Positions 1-10,800 of a stretch of 20,871 nt of DNA are shown piece after piece (within the stretch, counting starts at the first letter, position 1; every line of letters begins with the position of its first letter). A program made the translations under genes and the position numbers. Source of the stretch: Apostichopus parvimensis (lineage: Eukaryota > Echinodermata > Holothuroidea > Aspidochirotida > Stichopodidae); NCBI GenBank assembly GCA_000934455.1, contig KN888854.1:3819-24689 (forward strand), written 5' to 3'. The notes below the pieces were generated by a model. The model had not been told where the DNA came from and made no database searches. It saw only the letters and a program-made list of their open reading frames with translations.

Positions 1-297
1 AAATAGAAACTTACTTCTGAAAAGAGTAGCACTTGTATATTGTCACTGACTGTGATTATTCAATACATATGTTTTTATTGATGCAGATTCACTTTCACTT
101 CTGACTATCTCCTGTTTTGAAATGATTCCATAGTTTTAAATTGGCATTCACACGAATGATTTTGAGATAGCAAACAACACCATTCATTTTTTTTCACTAC
201 TTTTTGCCATTCTCTCCTCATGGCTCTTAAAACAATTTGTTTATTTACACCAGGCAAAGATATCATAAGTTAATATTTTTATGAAATAATGCAATAC
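1..297 (-). other. DR1: DR1 intron following the start exon (partial)
   Basis: This stretch lies downstream of the DR1 donor site on the minus strand. The next DR1 exon should begin by completing an alanine codon and continue with a family motif like ALESLGFG. I cannot find that on either side of a plausible acceptor here, so the exon is off the left edge. The stretch is AT-rich and nothing else is recognised. Confidence 0.6.
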
Positions 298-511
298 CTG
301 CTAGTACATGCTCTGGAGATATAGTCTTTTTTGATTGCTTGTTGCATATTTCATTGGCTTCTGAAGATATCAGATGAATAAATTCTGTGCAACAGTTGAG
401 TATGAGTTCTCTGGCATCCCCAGCAACCCTCACATGAGGTAGAATTTCCTTCATCATCTTGTTAAGTGCAGCCCTGGGGATTGTTACTTCATCGTCCAAA
501 GTATCTGCCAT
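298..511 (-). CDS. DR1: DR1 / NC2-beta, first coding exon (residues 1-71)
   Basis: DR1 (NC2-beta, Dr1) is a nuclear histone-fold protein. It dimerises with DRAP1 (NC2-alpha) and clamps TBP on promoter DNA, blocking entry of TFIIA and TFIIB. The exon encodes 71 residues plus one base. It starts MADTLDDEVTIPRAALNKMM and contains DARELILNCCTEFIHLISSE and KKTISPEHVL, which match the remembered vertebrate DR1 N-terminus almost residue for residue and cover most of the H2B-type histone fold. The ATG at 511-509 is chosen because upstream codons in this frame have no ATG, only a TTG at 529. The exon ends GCAG|GTATTG (donor 297-296), in phase 1, so the next exon should complete Ala as in the family. 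The rest of the protein, including the C-terminal Gln/Ala-rich part, is outside the window. The gene faces NUP188 head to head. Confidence 0.95.
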
Positions 512-540
512 TATGCAACCACCTGGCAACGAAGAGAAAA
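512..540 (-). promoter_or_regulatory. DR1: Probable 5' UTR segment and splice acceptor of DR1
   Basis: On the minus strand a pyrimidine-rich tract (TTTTCTCTTCGTTGCCAG) ends in CAG at 525-523, just before 11 untranslated bases and the DR1 ATG. It has the form of a 3' splice site. This suggests that DR1 has a non-coding first exon further right, in the shared promoter region. The first exon and its donor could not be placed with confidence. Confidence 0.55.
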
Positions 541-1041
541 TGTGGTCAACTTTTGTTAGGGTATGATTAAGAGATGGAGACTAGAATTATACAGAGCAAT
601 GTGATGAACTGTTAGAGACAGCAATTGCATGATTAATGTCATCAGAACACAATTGAGTGGACTGTTCTCTAAGCAAGAAACTTTTTCAAAATGGATATTG
701 ATAGTTCAAAATAATATGAGATACATGTATTAACTACTGTAAACCTATAGTGCTTTCTTAACAGCAATAGCACAGCTCTGCTCTGCTTAGTAATTTAAAG
801 GCATGATCAAAACACGCCATTAATTAGCTCAGTACTTCAACAATAATGACGTACAGTAGGCCAAGTTAGCCCACCAGGTAGGATGATATAACAATATATC
901 AATCGCTAAAAGGCAAAGCAGCCAATTTGTTCTACTTGAAGGAAAAGGGCATTGTTTTTAACTGAATCAAAAGTAGCAATTCTAGGCCTATACTACTGCA
1001 TGTTTCCTTGTTCACTTGGATGACAGGGGAATTTGAGGTGA

Positions 1042-1200
1042 CCAGTAGGCCTAAACAAATTTGAAAAAATTATCCTGTTTTTTTAGGGGTTTTCATTAAC
1101 CTAGCTAATTTGGTCATATACCAGTAAACAAATTGGAAAGAAATTATCCTTTTTCTTTAGAGTTAAGGTTTTCATTAACCTAGCTAATTAGGACATATAT
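1042..1200. repeat. Tandem duplication, two ~80-bp copies
   Basis: Copy 1 (1042-1120) and copy 2 (1121-1200) both run from CCAGTA through an AAACAAATT block, AAATTATCCT, a T-rich tract, TTTTCATTAACCTAGCTAAT and then a CATATA end. They differ by several substitutions and small indels, so the duplication is not recent. Confidence 0.8.
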
Positions 1201-1300
1201 CCTTAGCCTATATTTAGACTCAAAGCCTAAAGAAAGGAGCCAAGTGCAGGCTATGTACAGCTCTAGTCTAGGTAAAGTTAGCACATTATTAGTACTACTG

Positions 1301-1316
1301 GTACTACTAGTAGTAC
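1301..1316. repeat. 16-bp perfect palindrome
   Basis: GTACTACTAGTAGTAC reads the same on both strands. It is embedded in a run of related AGTACTACT words (1290-1320), so it probably arose from short-word slippage rather than as a protein site. Confidence 0.7.
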
Positions 1317-1845
1317 TAGCCTACAGACTACTATTAGAAGACTGTGGGCAATGAAGCAGGTTGTAGATATAAAATGATTAAGGTCATAGGAATAGCGAAG
1401 TCTCCTATGTACGCTATATAGGATTTAACCTAAACCATGTTATTTTCTTGCACTGTATTTTGACATTACAATAACTTATAGATGACAACCTTTCATAGGC
1501 TTTTTAAAGCTAGGCCTAGATATACAGTGTAGGACTACACTACAGTTGATTTGGTCTGGTTTTGCGAAACGTCGGGCCCAAGATATTTCACAATGTAATG
1601 TTAGTCTTAGCCCAATTTACGTTTCCTAAGTTTTCGTAATATAAGGATACTCTACATATAGTGAATGTTTATATTTCCAAAGTAAAGTGTATACGTACAA
1701 TACAATATTCCGTCTGAAAATCCGTATTTAGGACAATTTTCAGATTTACAGTGTGCAGTCAGGCCAAGCTGAGTATGGCGTGAATGGGTTTTTATTTACC
1801 ACTGTACATTCTTCTCATGCGGTTCGTCTGCTGCTTAAACACACA

Positions 1846-1862
1846 ATGGCGGCATTTCCTAC
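1846..1862 (+). CDS. NUP188: NUP188 exon 1 (residues 1-5 and part of 6)
   Basis: The exon encodes MAAFP plus two bases of a Thr codon, then donor GTGAGT at 1863. It is chosen because the ATG has A at -3 and G at +4, resembles the MAA start of vertebrate NUP188, and is the only start that joins in frame to exon 2. An out-of-frame upstream ATG lies at 1817. Very short coding first exons such as this are easily missed by gene predictors. Confidence 0.85.
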
Positions 1863-4800
1863 GTGAGTATTTTAGTCGTAATTTCAACCGTTCTGTTCCT
1901 TTCAAAGCCTTTTGGCATGATATTTTGTACAATAACTTTATCTTTAATTTTGTACGAATATGTAAATAAATTCGTTTTATAACAGTCTAATCTACGCCAC
2001 CATCCAAAATTGAAATGACTTAACCGTTACTAGCCTACCCTAAACCATGATTTAGGCCGCTAACGTTCAGTACTGATAATGATACTCAGTGATAGTATGA
2101 CTGAGTACTATAAATAAGGTGACTGTAGTCTGCAGCCTTTGTAAGTTAGAGCAGACCTAGCATCTAGGCCTAGTTGCTTGTTATCAGTCATAAGAGCTGA
2201 GTAAACTGTAGGTTGGTAATTGTTATTGATCTTATGAAATATGGATAGCTCAGTGGATAGTGCAGGTGCCTTTCAATCATAAGGTGCCTAGTTCGAGTCA
2301 CTCCAAGATTAATGTATGTCGTCCAGTTACAGAGTTGTTGACAATTGACAATCCATAATCATACCTCATGGACGTTAAATATGAATCTAAGACTAGACTT
2401 AGGTCAGCTTGCAGCTTTGATAAGCCAATGATGATATAAAATACATACATACAACAACAGTTATGGTCTTACTCTTACTCACTGATGATACCATTTAACT
2501 TGAACTTGAAGGGAGGTGGGGGCCGGGGGGGGGGATATAATAATGAAACAACAACTAAGTTAAAGTCTGCTGTATAAACCTCAACTTTAGCAGGCTATCA
2601 TGGAAAAGTTTCTTGGAAATATCGACCTGCCTTGGTCGTAAAATGACCTCTTTTTACCAATTAGTCTGCAACGCCTGCCACATATTTTACTTCAAGTTGT
2701 ATGAGGGTCTTTCTGCGAACGCTGTATGATTAACTACACTGTTGACATGAACATATTTCCACTCAGTGTTTACACAAAGACCCTAATGGTGTTAAGAAGC
2801 TATGCAGGCTAGTTGTGTAACCTGGCAGTTCGATTATGTAATCACAATATAAGCTTTCCTGCTGTAGCGTGCTATTATTGGAGCCAATCAAGAAGATCTT
2901 TAAGACTCTCAATCAGGCCCTTATCCACTTTACAAATTACAGTTACACTGACTTACAGGTACCCTAATAAGTAATAGTAATAATTACAGTTACGCTAGGA
3001 ATATAGCTCTTCATAATCATCAAAATTAATACCTTAAGTTTTCAGATAGCATATGATTATTGGTATTGTCTCCCTCCCCCTCCCATGTAGGCCTAAGCAT
3101 CCAGGGTTAGTACCTACACTATGGTTCAAGGGAGGGTAGCATTTTTATGATCTCTGAGTGGATCGGTAGTCATATCTTTCAAGGATAATGGTGAAATATG
3201 TCGAAATATAGAACACCACATCCAGAAACAATATTTTGTTCAAGGTAAAAGTTCAGTGGTGACCAAAACATTTGGAGGTTACTTGAATGGACTTTCAACT
3301 TCAAGGAGGACACCCTTTACACTTAACTCTGAAATCATGAAGTGTGTTGCAATATATATGGTTCCAAGAGAATTTTTACATAATTTATTATTATTACTAA
3401 ATATTTTTATTAACTAATACTATAAGGCTACTGAACTAAGGTTACCTAGTACCTAACAGACTACATCCGTACATCAAACCTCACATGCTTTAATTTTGTT
3501 TTTGCACATCCAGGTCCAGTCAAGAGCTTTTGTTCATTATAAGTGGTCACTCATCCATTAAATCAAAGGTTTGTATGCTTAAAGTATGTCATTAAAATAG
3601 TGTTAACTTTCAGCTCCATATCTGCCAGAACTTTATAACCATAAGTTATAGCAGCATTTTGCGTTTTGTTGCCGTTTTCCACTTTTTTGTCCATCAAGTC
3701 CAAGTCCATCAAGCTTTTTACATATATCATTCACAAAACAGGAAGCTAAGATAACTAGCCAATTTTTTTCCCTGCCAAAAGTGTTAATTGGCGAGCAATT
3801 AAGGACATTTGCAGATAATGAGAAAAGTGTCCTCCGACAAATTACACATTTAATATTAATCGCATACAGTTCCCCCAACCCACTAATTTGAATCAACCAA
3901 TCAGAGATGCAGGTTTAGTTATGAGCCATTGCTAAAAATAGATTCAAAAGGTCAAGTTGGTAACTTGGTACCACCAGTGAGCTGGACTCTTACAGCTCCC
4001 TGTTACAACTGCCATAGACAATCTACACAAATCAAGCATGGAGTATTAATTATGTATTTGCCAATGACGTTCGTAGCTTTTTAATATTCATATGATGGGT
4101 GAGGTTTATTTGGATCCCAACAGAAAATTTCTTCGAGAAAAACAAAGTTGAAAGTTGTAAATTTTTCGACTTTTATGCCACCATTTGAAGTACGATTTGA
4201 ATAGATAAGCTAGTTATGTATGTCGTTATTGCATTGTGGAATCAGTGAGGTTGAGAAAAACCATAGAAAAGGACGCAAAATGCAGCTTTAATTATAAAGC
4301 CATGTTTTACAAGTTACATACATTTTGAGAATCAGTAAAGTTTAATACTTAAGCTATGTTCTGCAACGTAAGGAAGCAAAATTATTCAAGTTGTCTTTTT
4401 CGAATGATAGTTCTAACAATTAATAATACCTTCAGCCACATTCTGTAATTGCAAAGTAGGCTAGCCTTGTGCCTCTTGGATAAAGGTGTAGTGCTGTATT
4501 ACATTTCATTTCTTTTCAAACTACTGTAACACTCTCTTCTCAAAACTTAAAAACAGCTCTTTCATTATGATAATGCCCCTCTAAGAAAATCAGAGAAGCA
4601 ATTTCTGTTTAAGCATATTTTTTAGCTCAGGGACATAATTGTGCTGATTTGAAATTGTCCATCATGATCATTTAATTTTTCAAGTAACTTTTAAGCTTGA
4701 ATCAAGGATTGTTTCTCTTTGAAACAATGCAAAGTACAGTATGTACTATATACAGTATGGTTCAGTAGTTTTGAGAACCAAAATTCTCGGGTTCTTTCCA

Positions 4801-7800
4801 AGAGTTGGAAGGCATAAAAATTGACATTCATAGATTAATTTAAGAAATTACCTGAATTCTTGAGCAATATTCACAAATCCTTACTATAATAATTAATTGA
4901 GATTATTGATAAGTTGCCTACAATTAAACAAATAGTATATATTATTGAAGTTTTTTTTCATTATTTGTCATTTAATTTAGTTTTAATTAATAATTTATAA
5001 TAAACTTAACCTTGTGAGACAATTGTGGAAATCTGTTTCTATACCTTAATATATAGCAAAAATAATTTTGTTTATACTTCCTTGCAGGAGCTGATTAAAG
5101 ATGAACTAAATGATAATAAAACTAGACTTTTAGATGGAATTACAATCTTCAAACCCCACAGGTAAGTTTCCATTCCAGCAATTTTTCCATTTACTTACAA
5201 AGATAACAGGGACAGCTATGGTTATGGAAGGAATGGGTTGAAACATCCTTTGTGTTTTACATGAATACGATCAATTTACTTAACACAATGATGACACAGG
5301 CAGCTGGGGAATGTGGTGTGAAATACGGGAACATCCTTCATGTTATTAAAAATAAAGATGGTCAGACTCATTAATTAGAACTCAAAAGTCCTACATACCT
5401 CAGAAGAGTTCCTGGTCATGGGATGCAATAAGCTGGGGTATATTAAGGCTTGACAATTTTGGATCCATAGCCTTATTGAGGATTTAGATTTTGTCTAAGT
5501 TTACGTTCACAGATATTATATTCTAACAATGAAAGTAAATGTAAAATTAATGAAAGAAACTAGGTTAAAGGTGGCTGTCAATGTAGCTTGAGTTATTATT
5601 ATTTCATGGAAAGTTAATACGGATTGCAGATTTGCATTCTACACTGCTTAAAGCTCAATACAATAGATACTTCTGTAATTTTGGAATTTGTAACTGAAAA
5701 GATGCAACAGTATTTATCCTAACCACCATCTGACGCCATAAATAAGAGAAGAATATTTTGCACTATACTGAGCCTAGTACTAAAAAGAGTATTAATGACA
5801 ATAATAGTTCTCTTTGAAATACTGTAAATTGTGCTACATTCTTATTGCATACTCTGAAGCATCGCAACATGCAATTACTTTTGTATAAATCAATACCAGC
5901 TACAGTGTTTATGATGTTAAAGATTTCTTATCAATTATTTTAGCAAACGACTTCATTGCTAAATGAAATCTTTAGTCTGTCACCAAGCGTTCAAAGATGT
6001 TTTGTACCGTTAATAATCAGAATCTAATGATGCAGAAAGTAAATAGTTTACATGTAATTAAATCCCTAATAATGTTAACCATGTCAATTTGCCTCTTTAG
6101 TTCGGGATCAGAAACAAAGTTGAAAGCTGACAAGAGTGTCGATCACCTCGAACAGAGATTCCTGCTTCTGCTTAGCAAGTTTCTGGTACGTAAATTGGAA
6201 ACCGAAATGTTTTGTTAGGTATCTTTCAAAAGGGCTGTGATTCCTCCATATCATGTCATATATGCACGTTTTAATATTGCATTGAGTATTAAGTTACTGT
6301 ATACACAACACAAGTTGTTTGTCTGTACTCATTTCATGCTAACTCTCGCCATTGCTAGGAATTTACATTTTCACTTTTGTTTTAATACTAAATGAGTACA
6401 ATACAACTTTAACCTGGTGAAGAGGGAGCTGCTACATTTAACTTTGATTTCATTGTCCTTCCCGGGAACAACTTTGTTAAAGTGTTGCCAAAATAAATAT
6501 AATAGACCTTGTTTATTAGTCTGATCTATTTTTTTTGGGGGGGAGGTAAGAGATTTGTAACATATTCATCTTCAGAGCAAAGGCATTAATACTTACCAAT
6601 TACAATAAGATTCCCAAGGAAGTTTTTTCTAGCCAAAAAATTCTGTGTCAAATTTTACAACATTTAAGCCAAACAACCTACAGGACTGTTTGGTAAGACT
6701 AATATCTTGAAAAGCTCAAGCGAAATCTTCCTCTGTAAACTGTAGATTACTTTGTTTAGCTATCATTGTATGAAACAACTGGTTACTTTGTGAGAGGTTT
6801 TATTTATGCTTTTTATTGCTTTGGCAGGATTTAGATGCCTTGCAGTGCCAAGAACTCTTTGGATGTTATCTTCAACATGCTTTCAGAGGAACTGGCCAGC
6901 AGTTACAGGTTTGTTTTAAAAAAGCATGTTTTTTCTTTTAATGAAGCTTGCTACATTTGCAATTGAATATTTGTAGCCATGCAAAGACTTCACTACACAA
7001 TATATGGTACAACCGCTATAATAATCCTTAATGAAATAAATGTTGGATGAGGCAGAAGACACTGCTGAGTGATATAGTAGACAACAAATATGAGTATGTA
7101 TGAATATGTATGAATGTTAAGTCACTTTAAAGCAAACAGATTCCCTCAGTCATTGAAAGTTTTTCAAGTTAAAGAGTACTATAGTTTTGTGTTAAACTTG
7201 AGAGTTCCAACATCAGATACTTTCATCCAGTCCCTCATATTCTATCAAGGTATACGATCATTAAAATACAATAAAAGAGATAAGAATAGTCTTGCATAGA
7301 GAGCCACATTAGCCTTGTATTAATGACAAATTAATTACCTCAACTCTAATGATCACATGACTATCCAGTGTATACTGATATGTGTAGGATTGAGACATAT
7401 ATTTTGGACGACAGTGTGGAACAATCTGATGTGGAATTTACTGAAAACCTTATCTGTCAGTAATTTCCAGCTTTATTTCGTTTTCTTCCGTTTTCTTGTA
7501 GTCCATCCTCAAAGATGAAAGAAGTATCCAAGCACTCATACTGAAAGTGAGTCCTTCGTATCTTTCTTTTATTCACTTTAAAAGTTAAAAGTGTTAAATT
7601 CCCTATTTATCGTCCATTCTGTATAAAGGCCACATGTTTTCAATTACATTGGAAAGAATGCCATGCTACCCTTTCAGATTTGCCTTGGTGCCCTATTGAC
7701 AGCTGCAAATTTGTTGCAGTGCCCCAGTATTTCATGAAAATCCAATGGATATTTCTAACTTTGCCCTGAAAAGACATTGCCCCGCCACTCTCGATCCTTA

Positions 7801-10800
7801 ATTCAAGTTGAATTTACATAAATTTAATATCAAAGAAGCCAAACACTTAATATGCAATTGTTATGCTATGCTAATGCCGCTCACAATGTTGTTCAAAATT
7901 TTGGAGTATAAATATTATAGAGATTGTTGTTGCCAACTTGTGAAAGAACTTGTACAATTTCCACTTAACATTGATCCCTAAGAATAAGAACTACCGGAGA
8001 GAATAGTTCTAAATTTTTGAGAGATATAAATGACCTAAAGGAGTGAACAACAGGTGCCCTGAATTTTGTTTTGCTAATTGTTATAAATTTGGTTGATCAT
8101 AGACATGATGGACAGGAGATGTGTAAGTAAATTAATATTCATAAATACCTCAACCATTCAGTTTCAGAGTGTTGTGAGCAATTAATTTTTATTGAAACTA
8201 TAACTGCATTAATACTTTTCTCAGTTTTCATCCCTGTAGCATGAATATCTCAAGGTATTTTGAAATGATGTTAAATGACGAAGTTTGTTTACTGCTTGTC
8301 TGCAGGTCTGTGATTTCTATCGATCCGAGAGGTTGCATCTGATTCACGCCATCAAACACATCATTGGATTTTGTCAAGATTCAGAGCACACTTACCAGGT
8401 TCGATAAGGACTTTCTGCTGCCATTTTTGTTTTTCTTAACTACGTCACTTTTTTCTGAGTCAGCTCACAGTCAAGGATATTTTTATAAGAACAGTCTTTG
8501 AGCAAGAAGGACTACTCAGAACTTTCTGCTCTTAACTGATGTGTTTAGATTGAAACATTAGCATTTAAGTTGACTCAAAGTTTATTAAAATGTTTGTTTC
8601 TTTACTGTTAAGTTTGGTGACTTTGATACAGTCCCAGAACACTTATAATACTTATTAATTATCACCTGTTGTCACCATTGTCACTTTATTTGAAAGTGAA
8701 GCAAACACAGCCTTTAGGATAAGGGCTGACTTTAAAGAAAGTTTGATGGGTATTAACTATTATATTACACAGACCTCCTTATGTCCAGCAATATTAATGT
8801 ATACACAATTGAGTATAAAATGATATAGAAAATAAAAGGTCTGTAAGAGAACCTCAAGGATAGTTTTGTTTAAGTTCATTGGCAACCATTTATATCCACT
8901 GTCATGGAGATGCTTAGGATAGATCAAAATAGGCATAACAAAGATGGCCAAAAACTTCAGATTTAACCTCCTTGAGGCAGTAGGCACTCCAGTATATATG
9001 GTCAATTCCATGATAAGGTCAACATCATACTAAAAAATTTAAAATCATTGTACATTAAAATTGTATAAGTTTCCAATAAATAGAATACTTGTAGTTACTA
9101 AAAATATATTTTTCATCCCCGAAAAATCATTTGTTTGATTATGGGGTCGGTAATAACAAATGGTTCCCGTAGTAACTAAATTATGAAAAATACAGTGAAA
9201 TATCATTTTGTGCAGATTTGTACATAGTAATCATAGGTATCATCAGTTTTTTGGACTAATTATATTTGCTATAGCATAGTGCTCACTTAATAGCTTCAAT
9301 TTTTTTCGACATCAAGGCATTAGACAACAGTGGTGAATTGAAAACACCCTCGATTTACTGTCACGTGAGTCACAAAATTGACTGTTTTTGTTTTTCTTCT
9401 CCTTGCCTGCACAATAGTTTTACTCCAAATAATGAATATCAAGTCTTCACATAGATACCAAAAGGATTACTGAATTTTCCTTTTCAGAAGATATTCAAAT
9501 TTTTGCGGAAAATCACCCTTTACGAATGTCACGCGAGTCACGTCACACGAGTCACGTCAGTTCAAGATAGTGTTTTTACCTATTTACTGTGTGTTGGACT
9601 AATTATATTTGCTATAGCATAGTTCTCACTTAATAGCTTCAATTTTTTTTCGACATCAAGGCATTAGACAACAGTGGTGAATTGAAACACCCTCGATTTA
9701 CTGTCACGCGAGTCCCAAAATTGACTGTTTTTTGTTTTTTCTCCTTGCCTGCACAATAGTTTTACTCCAAATAATGAATCTCAAGTCTTCACATAGATAC
9801 CAACAGGATTACTTAATTTTCCTTTTCTGAAGATATTCAAATTTTTCGGATGTCACGCTAGTCACGTCACCAAGTCACGTCAATTCAAGATAGTGTTTCT
9901 ACCTATTTTATGTGTGAAAATTACAGGGATGTTATAGTTTGATGAATGAATCACTGATTAAAGATATCTTTCCCCTTTAATTAGGCAACTTGAATAATAT
10001 GGGCACACATAATTAAACTAATGATAATAATTTCATTTGAAATATCAGAATTTAAATTCCTGAATATTTATTCGCAATGTATTGCCTATTTTATCACCAC
10101 ATTTGGAAAGTTAGCACGTGTCATTGATTTTTTAGTAATATACAAAAACATAATCTATATTTGTATCTGGCAATGCCATGTTCTTTGACTTGATAACCTT
10201 AAGGTTTTAACTGCTCAATCATTCCCAAAATCCTATGAGCAAATGTATCTTCTCAAATATTACACTTTTGGTTTATTCAAATATGACAAATGAGAATGGT
10301 AATTTGAATCACATTGTAGATAGATGTTTCTTCTATAACTTTCAAATGAGTGACTTCAACAGACTAAGTATTGTTATAAATATTAATTGACAAGATATAT
10401 TGCCTGAACAACTGTACTACCCGTACAGTATATTACCTACTGTCTGCAGTCATGAGGGTAACTCGGGGACATTAATATCATCTGGACATTCCCACGGGAA
10501 GTACCTTTTGGACACTTCCTAGACCAATCAATGTTATATTTCACTATGCAAGATCTATACCTTCGATTCACTACTGCATTTGGTCTAGAACTATCCGAAA
10601 AGTGAACTCGTCACGCGAGTCACGTTTTCTTGTCACGCGAGTCACAATACATCTTCATCGTTATTTTCATGCGTTACAACATTTTTTCAAAGTTGCATAT
10701 TGAGGTAGAGGTGTTTTTCAACTTCGGTATGATTATAAAAAGTTATTGGAAACATTTTAATAAGACATAAGAAATCGAACATTTGTGTGTGCATTCTGAT

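Larger units (their letters stand above)
541..1845. promoter_or_regulatory. Shared upstream region between DR1 and NUP188, candidate bidirectional promoter
   Basis: The two start codons are 1334 bp apart and point away from each other. No credible ORF lies between them. CpG dinucleotides become more frequent from about 1560 to 1880 (for example around GCGAAACGTCGGGCCC at 1564-1579), next to NUP188 exon 1. No convincing TATA box is positioned for either gene. The region also holds an 80-bp tandem duplication, a palindrome and three TAGGCCTA octamers. Promoter activity is inferred from geometry; no transcription start was seen. Confidence 0.5.
1863..3513 (+). other. NUP188: NUP188 intron 1 (phase 2)
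   Basis: The intron runs from GTGAGT to CACATCCAG. It holds a tRNA-derived SINE (2243-2459), a G-rich run (2511-2534) and two TAGGCCTA octamers (2165, 3088). Nothing else is recognised in it. Confidence 0.85.

Noticed and set aside
263..297. Continuation of the DR1 frame past the exon (residues after HVLAG)
   Set aside because: Family similarity stops at GCAG|GTATTG, a good donor; the frame then meets a stop within intron sequence.
512..529. N-terminal extension of DR1 from a TTG at 529
   Set aside because: Not an ATG, and the segment contains a likely splice acceptor.
1414..1424. TATA box (CTATATAGG)
   Set aside because: It lies about 430 bp from the NUP188 start and is not placed for DR1 either; such words are common in AT-rich DNA.
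2243..2315. A functional tRNA gene
   Set aside because: The A and B boxes are present, but the acceptor stem does not close and the sequence continues as a SINE body and tail.
3633..3896. 87-codon minus-strand ORF as a gene
   Set aside because: No recognisable family or splice-linked neighbours; it lies in an intron and overlaps a possible decayed repeat.
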